Origin: Baffinella frigidus
Lineage: Eukaryota; Cryptophyceae; Cryptomonadales; Baffinellaceae
DNA: 16,354 bases
Direction of reading: 5' to 3'
NCBI GenBank assembly: GCA_026770585.1
Contig: MU646803.1
Location: forward strand, 283,693 to 300,046
Positions 1 through 7,747 of this stretch are shown piece after piece. The notes beneath the pieces were generated by a model that worked only from the letters and a program-made list of their open reading frames with translations, searched no databases and had not been told where the DNA came from. The number at the start of each line of letters is the position of its first letter. The first letter of the stretch is position 1. Made by a program: the position numbers and the translations under genes.

Positions 1-439
1 CCCCAGGCGGATCCCCAGCTTTCCTGGATCCTGTGGGTCCAGGCGGGGCAATCCCCCAGCCTCCCCTCAGCCGGGAATGGTCCCCCTGCAGACCACCGAA
101 CTGCTCTGCGACCTTGGAGAACCCCCGGACCCCCTCCACCTCCGCGACGGGTAAAACCTCCACGTCCGCGATGGCTCTGCCCAGCCCGGGACGGCGACGC
201 TCAGGAGGCTCTGAGGCGCTGCGTCTCTTGCCCAGCGTCGCATCGTTCCGTGCAGACCATCTCGTGCTGGCGCACCCATGACAGAGGTGTTGGGCTGCGG
301 CATCACCCAGCCGCGGTACCGAAAGGGCCGCTGCCCCATCCTCGCCAAATCCCCCGAGGCAGGTGGACTTGTCGACGGCCGCCGCGAGGTGGAGGAGCAG
401 CACGCAGGTCGCGAAGCCTCGTCGCTGGAACGCCACCAT
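1..439 (-). CDS. 5' part of a gene for a predicted secreted or plastid-targeted protein, unknown function (runs off left edge)
   Basis: An open frame on the minus strand runs from an ATG at 439-437 to the window edge, giving 146 codons with no stop. An in-frame TGA lies seven codons upstream of the ATG, which supports this start (G at -3, G at +4). The N terminus has the form of a signal peptide: two arginines at residues 6-7, a hydrophobic core at about 9-22 (FATCVLLLHLAAAV) and an A-A-A site near residue 21. Residues 45-85 are rich in A, R and S, as a transit peptide could be. Residues 90-104 are acidic and valine-rich (ADVEVLPVAEVEGV), and the last 20 visible residues are rich in glycine and proline. 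I recognise no catalytic motif. Third codon positions are mostly G or C. A donor-like CCAAG|GTCGC occurs inside, so the exon could end before the edge. The plus strand of the same stretch is also fairly open, but it lacks a signal-like N terminus and has a stop at 279. Confidence 0.5.
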   Translation of the reverse strand, partial: MVAFQRRGFATCVLLLHLAAAVDKSTCLGGFGEDGAAALSVPRLGDAAAQHLCHGCASTRWSARNDATLGKRRSASEPPERRRPGLGRAIADVEVLPVAEVEGVRGFSKVAEQFGGLQGDHSRLRGGWGIAPPGPTGSRKAGDPPG

Positions 440-936
440 TCCCTTCTCTCCCTCGCCTCAAGGAGCGCTCCCTCTGTCGCCCGCCCGGGATCCTGGTGGC
501 GAAAATATGCAAACAGGTTATGAGGGCGGGGAAGCACAAACAGACAGATTATTTACCGGGAAATTCAGAAACGGCTCCAACGTCACGGACTATGATGCCT
601 CTAACTTTTCTGTTCCAGCTTAAACCAAAAAAAAAATCTCGCAAAGTTGTAGGCCTTGAAAACTTGAGCATCTTTGTTGGAACAAGGTTTTTGCGAGGAG
701 GGGGGAAAGGGTGTGAAAAACTAGATGCAGTGATTTTGGGGGTGTCGTATTTTGAGTATGTTTAAGGGCTTCTGATGCCCCAGATTCATCCAGAGGATTT
801 GTAGAGGACGTTTTGAGGATCCCAGAACCGTCGAGACAAGTGAAACGAGCCCAGGGGGTCGAAAGTTACACCCAATCGAGCGCCCGACGGGCCCGCCTCG
901 GACCAGAAAACGCCGCGAAGCCTCGTTTTGAGGGCC
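440..936. other. Intergenic region upstream of the minus-strand gene
   Basis: The GC-rich part at 440-500 would be the 5' leader or proximal promoter of the minus-strand gene. It contains a CCGCCCGGG stretch near 480 that could act as a GC box. From about 540 the composition turns AT-rich, with an A9 run near 628. I see no convincing gene or repeat between 540 and 936. Confidence 0.3.
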
Positions 937-1035
937 TTGCCGGGCTTAACACGAAAATGTGAAACCACACTTGTGAACCAACTTTTCATTCTGGTTCACC
1001 AATGTGTTCTCAGATTTTTGTGTTAAGCCCGGCAA
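937..1035. mobile_element. 99-bp MITE-like inverted-repeat element
   Basis: Two 44-bp terminal inverted repeats begin TTGCCGGGCTTAACAC and run inward to TGAACCA, with about six mismatches between arms. They surround a short loop of about 11 bp. There is no coding capacity. No target-site duplication is obvious next to the ends. Size and structure fit a miniature inverted-repeat transposable element, and I see no second copy in this window. Confidence 0.65.
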
Positions 1036-1185
1036 CATCATGTCCCTACGCAAAAGCCCTGATTCTCCACCATCCAGGTTATGGAACTTTAGACGTGAGA
1101 GACTCAGCAAAGGTTGACTTTTGGTGAATTTTTTTCTCAGCACGGGGCAGGCAAGGGAGGGGCGGGCGACGACGGGACGGAGTTC

Positions 1186-1347
1186 ATAGGCTAACGGCCT
1201 GAAAGTGGGGTAGTTAGGCATACGGCATTGCCTAGGACCTCCTACCGTAGGCCGAGGGATCCTAGGACCAAAAAGTCTCGGCCTACGGTAGGAGGTCCTA
1301 GGCAATGCCGTAGACCTAACTACCCCATTTTCAGGCCGTTACCCTAT
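1186..1347. repeat. 162-bp near-perfect hairpin with CCTACGGTAGG motifs
   Basis: The left arm starts ATAGGCTAACGGCCTGAAAG and the right arm ends with its reverse complement, CTTTCAGGCCGTTACCCTAT apart from one or two changes. The arms are about 70 bp around a roughly 20-bp centre containing GGATCCTAGGACC. The arms contain CCTACCGTAGG and CCTAGGACC, words that recur in the hairpins near 1861-1963, 6128-6245 and 9685-9781 and in the CACACAGC MITE family. Confidence 0.7.
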
Positions 1348-1746
1348 TAGAGTGTAGACGAGTGCAGACATCAAGACATAAACAGCACGCAGAAATCTGC
1401 AGACAGCAGACATCATCCGGAACATGTTTAACTTAAAAGAAAATGGACTCTCAAACCGGATTGTGCCCTAAACAAAATTACTCAGGGCCCTGATTGATGA
1501 TTTACCAACTCCTATGAACACCCATTCGGTGGGTTACGAGGGGTTCGTTGACCCCGGATTCCGGGGTGTTACGTGACCAATTTACATTAAAAATCCTTAA
1601 GTTAATTGTCTTCAGGTAAGTTGACTTTTGATTAAAGGTTCGTAGTCCACCGCGTGGATAGGGATCCGTTTTCTTTAAAATCAAACATGTCCCCGGATTA
1701 GACAGCAGAAGTTGTCTGGCGTTGTTTGTCGAACCACTGCGGGTGT

Positions 1747-1812
1747 GAGCCTCGGTCGGACAGGTGACGAGCCTCGGTCGGACAGGTGACGAGCCTCGGT
1801 CGGACAGGTGAC
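1747..1812. repeat. Three tandem copies of a 22-bp unit
   Basis: Three exact 22-bp units start at 1747, 1769 and 1791, each beginning GAGCCTCGGTCGG and ending ACAGGTGAC; a fourth partial unit follows. The same word occurs singly or in hairpins at 5415-5488, 5888-6020 and 6687-6741, so the array expanded from a dispersed family. The long minus-strand reading frame across this array is a by-product of the repeat. Confidence 0.85.
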
Positions 1813-1860
1813 AAGCCTCTTTTTGGACCCTTCGAACGGACGTGGCACTGATTGAGACGT

Positions 1861-1963
1861 ATCCCTTAAGTGGCGAGGCGGCCAAAATTGACCGCCAAGA
1901 GGTCCTAGGCAGATCCTAGGGCCCTACGGTAGAGCGTATGGGCCTACTCGCCACTTGAGGGAT
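1861..1963. repeat. Stem-loop with 17-bp arms inside the 780-bp element
   Basis: ATCCCTTAAGTGGCGAG at 1861-1877 is matched by CTCGCCACTTGAGGGAT at 1947-1963 with one mismatch. The loop contains AGGTCCTAGG, GATCCTAGGGCC and CTACGGTAG, the same words found in the other hairpins of the window. The segment just after it (about 1980-2008, TTTTATGAGTGAGATACCCC) matches the right arm of the hairpin at 6128-6245. Confidence 0.6.
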
Positions 1964-2055
1964 AGCCGCTAGGGGGGGTTCTTTTTTATGAGTGAGATAC
2001 CCCTGTACCAGCGTGGGAACTTCTTGGGGAAGGATTTGTACCGAAGAAGCCTGTA

Positions 2056-2216
2056 CCACACAGCGGGCTTCGAAGGGATTTTCGGCTCATTTCGGGCCGA
2101 GTTTCCGTTACCTTATCCGTAGGAACCCTCCTCTGTTCCTACGGGTTGCCTACTGTAGGGTTTTAGGTCTCATCGCTTAGGGGTTATTCAAAATGCCTTC
2201 GTAGCCCACTGTGTGG
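2056..2216 (+). mobile_element. CACACAGC-family MITE, copy A
   Basis: A 161-bp element with terminal inverted repeats: CCACACAGCGGGCTTCGAAG at the left and CTTCGTAGCCCACTGTGTGG at the right. The interior reads GTTACCTTATCCGTAGGAAC, then CTACGGGTTGCCTACTGTAGG, then GCTTAGGGGTTATTCAAAA. It is non-coding and nested inside the 780-bp element. Four more copies lie at 8757, 10639, 14493 and 15338. Confidence 0.8.
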
Positions 2217-2620
2217 TTAGTTAACAGTTGTGGGACTCTCCCCTTTGACGCGGAACCACGAACCTTTCATCAAAAGTCAACTTGCCTTGAGACAATTAAC
2301 TCAAAAGGATTCTCTGGGGCAATTTTGGCCACGTTACCCCCTGGGAGGGGGGAAATAATAATGCTACATTAAGCCCTGTGGTACACAAGCCCCCCCCCCC
2401 TTCGGGGGGGGGATAGCGCCGCAAGCGAAATAATTTGGGGCCTGTTGTGGCCTACCCCCCCTCAGAATGGAGCTGGCGGATTTTCGGCCGAAAAAACGCG
2501 CCCATTTTTTTGCGGAAAACAGGGTGCCCGAGTGGTGCATCCTTGATTTTTTTGACACGGGTCACCACAAAAGTTCTTGAACCTCCAATATGAGAATTGC
2601 TGAGTTAGCAAATGTTCTAG
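2217..2620. other. Non-coding stretch including a C-run/TTCG/G-run hairpin
   Basis: The first part is the right arm of the 780-bp element. At 2390-2412 eleven C residues, TTCG and eight G residues form a perfect stem capped by a cUUCGg-type tetraloop sequence. Nothing else here looks genic; the open frames lack convincing protein composition. Confidence 0.5.
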
Positions 2621-2660
2621 GAGGGTAGTACCATGCTTGTTCAAGCATGGTACCACCCTC
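2621..2660. repeat. 40-bp palindrome, 19-bp arms
   Basis: GAGGGTAGTACCATGCTTG, then TT, then CAAGCATGGTACCACCCTC: one mismatch and a 2-nt centre. It is isolated, with no poly-T tail typical of a terminator. It may be a remnant of a hairpin element. Confidence 0.7.
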
Positions 2661-3190
2661 TGTGAGGCACCTCGGGTTACAAAGCAAAAAATAGAGGGGT
2701 TCTATGATTTGTGGCTCGCAGGTCGATCCCCCCTCCAACTCCCCCAGTGTGGGGTTGCCCCTCGTCGCCCTGGGTGTGTCACAGGTGCATATTTCGGGGT
2801 TCCGATTGGGATTGATACGTTCTTTCACCACCGTGAAATTTGTAGCCCAACTCAAAGTTGTTTCTGAGATCATACCTATTTTAGTCCCCCCCGCACCTCA
2901 ATAGAGCAAAGACCCCTACTGGAGCACCTCCAGGACGTGCCCGAACGCCATTTTTGACTCGATTTCCGCGTTTTTCACGTAGTTTTCCCCCCGAGAGGAC
3001 CTTAACCTATGATGCATGGATCCCAGATCTTCTAACCCCTGGAAAATGTAGAAAGCTTTATTTCTAATTTGACAAAATACCTTGAGTAACAGTCAGGAAT
3101 AAAAAAAATGTACCTTTCAAAGTTCTTGGCCTCCCACTGACCTGGACACATGCACGGACCCGCAAGTCGATAGATTTAGGCTAAATCCGG
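2661..3190. other. Stretch with no recognisable gene
   Basis: Several overlapping open frames of 60-100 codons exist on both strands at 2562-2904. None shows a domain, a signal peptide or codon bias like the GC3-rich patches elsewhere in the window. No clear repeat was seen from 2900 to 3190. Confidence 0.3.
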
Positions 3191-3203
3191 GCTTGTATCA
3201 ACT

Positions 3204-3256
3204 GTTTGGATCGAAAATGGGTTCGAAAAGGTCGAAAATTGTCTCTTTGGACCACC
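3204..3256 (-). repeat. Fragment of the CCACCAACC-family MITE
   Basis: The words GAAAAGGTCGAAAATTGTC and TTTGGACCACCAAC match the inner right arm of the element at 9820-9989 (GGAAAAGGTCGAAAATCGAC, then TTTGGTCC). The match stops before the full terminal repeat, so this is probably a decayed fragment. A 90-codon plus-strand frame (3193-3465) overlaps it and is probably incidental. Confidence 0.4.
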
Positions 3257-3259
3257 AAC

Positions 3260-4400
3260 TGGTTCAGGAGGCCAAGTTCGATGCTAAAGACACCAAATAT
3301 CCCTATTCAAGGGCAACAATCGCCTTAAACTTTGTTGGAAACCTCACAAAGAATGCGCTGGAATACAAACATCAGAGGATTCCTCGCCATTACTGTGGGT
3401 TCTGGGTCACTGAGCCAGGGCTGTGGACCACCCAACGTGGCTCCGGAGGGTTGCAAGGTTCCTAGGGGGGGGCTTGCGCAAATTCGAGAGGGGTTGAACC
3501 CAGTCCTACTGAATATATTCAGGGTTTTTGCGGATCTGACTCACGGGGTGCATGCCAGAATCTCGATTCTCAGACAACGAGTTCAAACTCATAACCTTAA
3601 ACCTTCCCGTCCGGAGAGGAGAACATCGAAAAGGTGATCTGAGATCACCAGATCACAGCAGACCCTCGAGATAGACCCTGGGTCGTCTTCAGGAAGGTAC
3701 AGAGGCTCAAGAAACCAAAATTCACGCCTGGCCCGAACCTCACGGGTCTGTGAGGTTCGAAAACAGGTTTCATAATCTGTTTGTGGTAGTTTTGCCGTTT
3801 CGGCACTTCCCATCGGCCAAATTTCATAAAAATTGGCATGCTGTTTCTAGATAACCTAGCAAAACAATCCTGCAAAAAAAATTGGAGGTTCAGCAAGAGA
3901 TTTTGCCTTGGCCCGAGTGATTTTTTTGAAAGATGCACCACTCGGGAACCCTTTAGGTCCTTTAGGTTTTAAATGCTCCCAACATATGCCAACGACACGC
4001 CCTTCCGTAGAAAGGACTGCAGAGAAAGCATGTTTGCTTTCGGATCGCGTTTCGCTCTCCAGTGCAGAGGCTCGTGAGGAGGGGATACAGGGTGGTTCTC
4101 AACCCTGTTTTCCGCAAAATACGTCCCGTCCGGAGAGAAGAGCAGATCAAAAAAGAGACTGCCCTCGCCCTCAGGGACCGCGGGCGAATTCTCGACCTCC
4201 ATGGGGCCCCTGGCGGTACTCCCTCGTCCATTTTGAACTTTGTGGGCGTTCCCGCCCAAAACAAATCGTGCTATATTGAGGATTCGGGGGTCCCCGTAAT
4301 GCTATATACGGCTTGTTTTGTACCTGAGGATTCACGGGACCGCGACGGCCGTGCTACCTTAAGCCTCGTGCAATACTGAGGCTATGCTACATAAGCCTTA
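3260..4400. other. Long stretch without a supported gene
   Basis: Contains a perfect 10-bp stem with a 6-nt loop at 3734-3759 (CGAACCTCAC, loop, GTGAGGTTCG). The short block TCCCGTCCGGAGAG, followed by a loosely similar purine-rich tail, occurs at about 3605 and again at about 4125. It reads SRPERR in one frame at both sites, but the flanks do not align. Open frames at 3908-4379 overlap on both strands, and none is convincing. If a decayed gene lies here, I cannot identify it. Confidence 0.3.
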
Positions 4401-4409
4401 CACCACTGT

Positions 4410-4860
4410 AGGTCCTACACGCCTCGTAGGTCCTTTAGGTCCTAAGAAGCTGTAGAGCTGGTCTCTCATGAGTTGACACTTTTCTGGGGTCGAAAAACTT
4501 CAAAACTTCCAAACTCTTTTAGTCAACTCACCTGAAATTTACTACAGCGAAATTTACGCTGTGGTAAATTTCGTACGAGTTGACTAAAAGAGTTTGAACG
4601 TTAAGAAGTTTTTCGACCCCAGAAAAGTGTCAACTCATGAGAGACCAGCTCTAGGAGGTGGAGTTAGAATCCATCCGGAAAATGCTCGTATGAGCGGCCG
4701 ACACGGGGTACAGTAAGTGGCACAATGTGTAGCATGTGCGGCGCTGACGCTGGTCGTTTGGTAATAAATTATCAATCTCTCTCCTACGAAGCTCGCCAAG
4801 GTTACGAGGCGCCGCCCAGAATAAATTACGACCCAAATCGCAGGTCTACCACTCGAGGCT
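4410..4860 (+). repeat. Inverted segmental duplication, copy 1 (interrupted by the palindrome)
   Basis: Blocks here occur in reverse complement at 5640-5870: GGTCCTTTAGGTCCT, GGAGGTG followed by ATCCATCCGGAAAA, GCTCGTATGAGC, GCCGACACGGGGTACAG, and AATAAATTATCAATCTCTCT. Copy 1 has about 50 extra bp after GGGGTACAG. The palindrome at 4453-4653 stands in place of about 75 bp of unrelated sequence in copy 2. Confidence 0.6.
4453..4653. repeat. 201-bp near-perfect palindrome containing the GAAATTTACTACA core
   Basis: The arms start TAGAGCTGGTCTCTCATGAG and its reverse complement closes the element at 4653. Pairing continues through GTTGACACTTTTCTGGGGTC, GAAAAACTT and AACTCTTTTAGTCAACTC. The inner core is GAAATTTACTACAGCG at 4534 mirrored by GTGGTAAATTTCGT at 4561. 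Such a sequence could extrude a very long cruciform. It has no coding capacity. Confidence 0.8.
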
Positions 4861-5056
4861 AGAAATGTAAATATTTTAAAACAGGGATTCTTTTACAGGT
4901 GAAAACGAGGTGTGTAGTAATTTTCACTCAAATAGGGGCGTTTGGTCACGTTGCTCCAGGAATTCCCTGAGCAACGAGACCAAGCCTGCCCGTGACTGGT
5001 ACTAAATCTAACAAACCCACATTTGAAATACCCCCTCTTCCAGCCTCGAGTGGTAG
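4846..5056. mobile_element. 211-bp inverted-repeat element with an inner stem-loop
   Basis: CTACCACTCGAGGCTAGAA at 4846-4864 is mirrored by TTCCAGCCTCGAGTGGTAG at 5038-5056 (one mismatch). A second inverted pair lies at 4940-4985 around GGAATTCC: GTTTGGTCACGTTGCTC and GAGCAACGAGACCAAGC. The left side carries GTGTAGTAATTTTCAC, the same core as the long palindromes. Probably a MITE. Confidence 0.55.
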
Positions 5057-5400
5057 GGCGCGGATAATTTTAGAAACCGAAAATTCAGATACAAATGCAG
5101 GGTAGGAAGCTCATCTGTGGAGGTTCAATAAGGCTCATTAATTTCGTGAGTTGAGCCAATGATCCGGTTCAACTCAACAAGAAGCCCCCAGCTCAGCTCA
5201 GATCATTAGCGCTCGACTGAACAAGGATCACACGCGCTGATGAACCTTAACGAGCATAGCCAAAATTAGCGAATTCTGTAACAAGAACAGATTTTGGTAC
5301 CAAAAATTGTACCAGAACAGATTCCCCCAGTCCAATTTTAAAGGATTAAAACTTAACGTTCTCGTCAGAAATCACGTGTTGAGAATGCCGCGTGAGAGGG
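5057..5400. other. Non-coding stretch with short palindromes
   Basis: Contains TTTTGGTACCAAAA, a 14-bp perfect palindrome at 5292-5305. It also has repeated CAACTCAACAAG/GAGTTGAGCC words (5150-5190) that recur at 6460-6550. No gene seen. Confidence 0.4.
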
Positions 5401-5414
5401 ATCGAGCCTTCGAT

Positions 5415-5488
5415 TCTGTGAGCCTCGGTCAGACAGGTAGCCAGCCTCGGCCATGAGCCAGGTCGCGAGCCTGACCGAGGCTCACAGA
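5415..5488. repeat. Stem-loop built from the GAGCCTCGGTC family
   Basis: TCTGTGAGCCTCGGTCAG at 5415-5432 is perfectly mirrored by CTGACCGAGGCTCACAGA at 5471-5488. The 38-bp loop holds further degenerate family words (GCCAGCCTCGGCC, CCAGGTCGCGAGCC). Related to the tandem array at 1747-1812. Confidence 0.7.
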
Positions 5489-5639
5489 TTCGGCCTCGGA
5501 GGCCACCCTGGAGGCAGGGTGAGGGTATTTTGAGCATTCTTAAGTCAACTCCCCTTGGAATGGACTGAGATCTCAGTCCCCCGTGATGAATGGATCTGGT
5601 ACAAAACGGTCTTATAAGTATTTTAGTGGTACAAATCCT

Positions 5640-5870
5640 GTCAACTTTTGCGATAAAGGGTTATTCGGGATTGGCCGCAAGTCCCCTCCAGGGTGGAGAG
5701 AGATTGGTAATTTATTGCCTGTACCCCGTGTCGGCTGCTCTTACGAGCTTTTTCCGGATGGGTTATATCTTCACCTCCTACAGGTTTCTGCCGCGATCCT
5801 TTGAACAGGAGGGCCGCCTATGTTGGGAGCTTTAAGAACCTCAAGGACCTAAAGGACTACAGGACTCGGA
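5640..5870 (-). repeat. Inverted segmental duplication, copy 2
   Basis: Reverse-complement relative of 4410-4860, sharing GAGAGAGATTGGTAATTTATT, CTGTACCCCGTGTCGGC, GCTCTTACGAGC, CCGGATGG and GGACCTAAAGGAC. It lacks the palindrome and the roughly 50-bp extra block of copy 1. Open frames of 73-81 codons across it look incidental. Confidence 0.6.
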
Positions 5871-5887
5871 GGAGCTGGATTATTTAA

Positions 5888-6020
5888 GCCTCGGTCAGAC
5901 AGGTAGCGAGCGTCGGCCGACGAATCCAAGCTGATAAATCACGAAACGAAAGCGTCGGTCATGGGCCAGGTCGCGAGCCTCTTGTTGACAAATCAACGAA
6001 ATCGACTGACTGACCGAGGC
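5888..6020. repeat. Degenerate stem-loop of the GAGCCTCGGTC family
   Basis: GCCTCGGTCAG at 5888-5898 is mirrored by CTGACCGAGGC at 6010-6020. The loop contains GCGTCGGCC and GCGTCGGTCATGGGCCAGG, relatives of words in the loop at 5415-5488. It is an older or expanded copy of that element. Confidence 0.5.
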
Positions 6021-6127
6021 TCACAGAGGAGGAGCTGGACGAACCTCGCTGTAAGACTTTTTCCTGGCACAAACCGGATGTGCCTTACAATATACTTTTG
6101 CCCGTAGTATTTTCGGTCCGGGCGCGG

Positions 6128-6245
6128 ACAGGGGTACCTCGCTCATAAGAGACTATTCCCCCTTAGGACCCTGCAGTAGGCCTATGCCTAGGGCCCTATG
6201 GTGGTCCTAGGGGGGGGTGCTTTCTTATGAGCGAGGTACCCCTGT
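6128..6245. mobile_element. 118-bp MITE-like hairpin, ACAGGGGTACCTCGCTCATA termini
   Basis: ACAGGGGTACCTCGCTCATAAG is perfectly mirrored by CTTATGAGCGAGGTACCCCTGT at the right end (22-bp arms). The inner part holds CCTTAGGACCCTGCAGTAGG and CCCTATGGTGGTCCTAGGGG, which also partly pair. A truncated relative of the right arm lies at about 1980-2008. Confidence 0.7.
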
Positions 6246-6249
6246 AGCA

Positions 6250-6680
6250 GGTGCTTCGTGCTCCGTGTTTCGATATTTGTATTACACTCAACGCTCTTCC
6301 CCCGCTGCCTGAGTTCTCGCCACGAACCACAAGTGGATCTGTTGGAAATAGGGCTGTACATGCACGGAAATTCCCACTTGATGGGGCCGACTTTTGGTAC
6401 ATAATTCTTATTGAGCCTAGGATCCTACGAGGGCTCAGTAATGAGGCTCGTAATGAGCCTTGTTGAGCCCAGTGCTCAACTCAACTCAACAAGGATTCTG
6501 AAAACTCTGGAACTGGTTCCATGTGATAAGGCTCAACTCAACAACAAACTCATGATTCATGATACGAGTAGGATCCTACGAGGAGCGCTGCGCACCGAGA
6601 CAAAAGTCGAGATGGAACCTCTGTTAACTTGAGAAGTAACAGTGGAGACCCCTCGTACAAGGATCCTACGAAGCTTAAGT
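6250..6680. other. Non-coding stretch with repeated palindromic words
   Basis: AGGATCCTACGA occurs three times (about 6419, 6571 and 6660), once as the 12-bp perfect palindrome GTAGGATCCTAC. GAGCC/CAACTCAACAAG words recur at 6460-6550. Open frames here are not convincing genes. Confidence 0.4.
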
Positions 6681-6686
6681 GTGAGC

Positions 6687-6741
6687 CTCGGTCGGACAGG
6701 TGATGAGCCTTAGTGGGAGGCTCATCACCTGTCCGATCGAG
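6687..6741. repeat. 55-bp hairpin of the GAGCCTCGGTCGG family
   Basis: A 24-bp arm, CTCGGTCGGACAGG followed by TGATGAGCCT, is mirrored by AGGCTCATCACC followed by TGTCCGATCGAG, with one mismatch and a 7-nt loop. The arm is almost identical to one unit of the tandem array at 1747-1812, so the same word exists both in tandem and as a mirrored hairpin. Confidence 0.75.
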
Positions 6742-6745
6742 GATG

Positions 6746-7110
6746 CACAGAAGGGCTTTTTCTCACATCGCAACGTGGGGGCCTAGGTGGTTGAGGGGTT
6801 TTTCTGCTCTCCTCGCGTGGTATGAGTGGCCCGCAAGGAGAGAGGTCCATACATTTTTGCCCAGTCCGGGGCAACTGTGTATGGAATAGGCAGAGGCCCC
6901 CACGCAACGGGGTGCTCTGCGGGGAGCCATTGGGGAGTGACACGCTGTCCGGTTCGCCGGGCTTGTGCGGGAAGCTCCTTCGTGGTTTTTCCTTATGGGT
7001 AGTGGCAGTTTCTTGGGAAGGAAAAATCTGGTGCAGAACCCAGACGTTTTCCTAACCTCGCCTCAATTCTTGCACCGTGCATTCTCACTTTCGAATAAAG
7101 TCAATATGTG
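6746..7110. other. GC-rich stretch, no supported gene
   Basis: A weak inverted pair, GTGGGGGCCT (6775) and AGGCCCCCAC (6894), is present. Open frames on both strands (6725-7055) have neither domain nor clear codon bias. Confidence 0.3.
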
Positions 7111-7123
7111 TCAATAAGTGTCG

Positions 7124-7361
7124 GCTCAACTGTGACAGCCGTTGTTGCTCAACTGTGACAGCCACAAGGATGGAGTGTTTTCGCAGCCCTGTACAAATGG
7201 TATCCTGTTGTAGATGTGTCGGGCGGCATATTATTTGTGCCGGTCTGCATATTTTCTACCATGTTTGTGTCGGGCGGCATATTTTTTATTAGATATGTAT
7301 GTCATACGACGTACAAGCCTGGTTCGTAATTTTCGTACACGCCTGGTTCGTAATTTTTGTA
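7124..7361 (+). repeat. Cluster of three short direct-repeat families
   Basis: GCTCAACTGTGACAGCC is exact at 7124-7140 and 7147-7163. GTGTCGGGCGGCATATT is exact at 7216-7232 and 7267-7283, with a diverged copy near 7238. A 24-bp unit containing GCCTGGTTCGTAATTTT occurs at 7317 and 7341. The 71-codon frame across this region is built from the repeats. Confidence 0.7.
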
Positions 7362-7362
7362 A

Positions 7363-7403
7363 GTACGAGCTCGTACATACGTAGGACGTCCTACGAAGCT
7401 TCG
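7363..7403. repeat. Run of three short perfect palindromes
   Basis: GTACGAGCTCGTAC (7363-7376), GTAGGACGTCCTAC (7381-7394) and CGAAGCTTCG (7394-7403) lie almost end to end. Words such as CCTACGAAGCTT also occur near 6666. Confidence 0.7.
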
Positions 7404-7472
7404 TTCCTACGAAGTAATAAGAGCATATTTTCTAAATAGAGCGATGGTGGTAATTGTTGGCCGCTTTTCGGG

Positions 7473-7496
7473 TTGCCGGTTTGCCGGTTTGCCGGT
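7473..7496 (+). repeat. Three tandem copies of TTGCCGGT
   Basis: Exact 8-bp units at 7473, 7481 and 7489. Confidence 0.85.
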
Positions 7497-7634
7497 TTTA
7501 CAAGTCGCATCAGGGTTTTAAAGCAGATTTTTTTTAGTATGTCATTTTCTAATAATATGTCACGCTTGACGCTTGGTTCTCAATTTTTGTGTGTACATAC
7601 GTGCTACGAGCTCCACTTATTGCCTCCCGAGATA

Positions 7635-7747
7635 GAAATTTACTACAGAGGCGAGGAAACGGTACTGGCTATCTAAATTCCAACGGCGTAATTTGAATTT
7701 CAGATCATATTGATACATCGTATCATACGAAATTTACTACAGAGGCG
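7635..7747 (+). repeat. Direct pair of the GAAATTTACTACA motif
   Basis: GAAATTTACTACAGAGGCG occurs at 7635-7653 and 7729-7747, 94 bp apart and in the same orientation, each followed by a similar GGAA-ACGG tail. It is the same core word that sits inside the palindromes at 4453, 9167 and 10465, but here in direct orientation. Confidence 0.7.

Larger units (their letters stand above)
1563..2341. mobile_element. Composite element of about 780 bp with 80-90-bp terminal inverted repeats
   Basis: The left end (about 1563-1650, beginning GGGGTGTTACGTG) is matched by the reverse complement of about 2255-2341. Shared blocks are spaced collinearly: AATCCTT, GTTAATTGTCT, AAGTTGACTTTTGAT and AAAGGTTCGT. 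Indels separate the arms near the outer ends. The interior has no credible transposase. It holds a 22-bp tandem repeat (1747-1812), a stem-loop (1861-1963) and a complete CACACAGC-type MITE (2056-2216). This looks like a non-autonomous DNA transposon into which other elements inserted. Exact ends and target duplication are uncertain. Confidence 0.55.

Noticed and set aside
67-537. 156-codon minus-strand open frame overlapping the secreted-protein frame
   Set aside because: It is a shadow frame of lower protein quality (rich in W, R, S and P) without signal peptide; the adjacent frame from 439 has the better start and codon pattern.
33-623. Plus-strand open frames at 33-281 and 363-623
   Set aside because: They are one frame broken by a stop at 279, with a low-complexity P/S/T composition expected from the antisense of the minus-strand gene.
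1502-1885. 127-codon minus-strand open frame
   Set aside because: It spans the transposon arm and the 22-bp tandem array; its peptide repeats are produced by the DNA repeat.
3193-3465. 90-codon plus-strand open frame
   Set aside because: Composition is tolerable, but it overlaps a MITE fragment and shows neither a domain nor GC-ending codons.
3560-3620. Possible tRNA (GAGTTCAAACTC, resembling a T-loop)
   Set aside because: No acceptor or anticodon stem could be paired around it.
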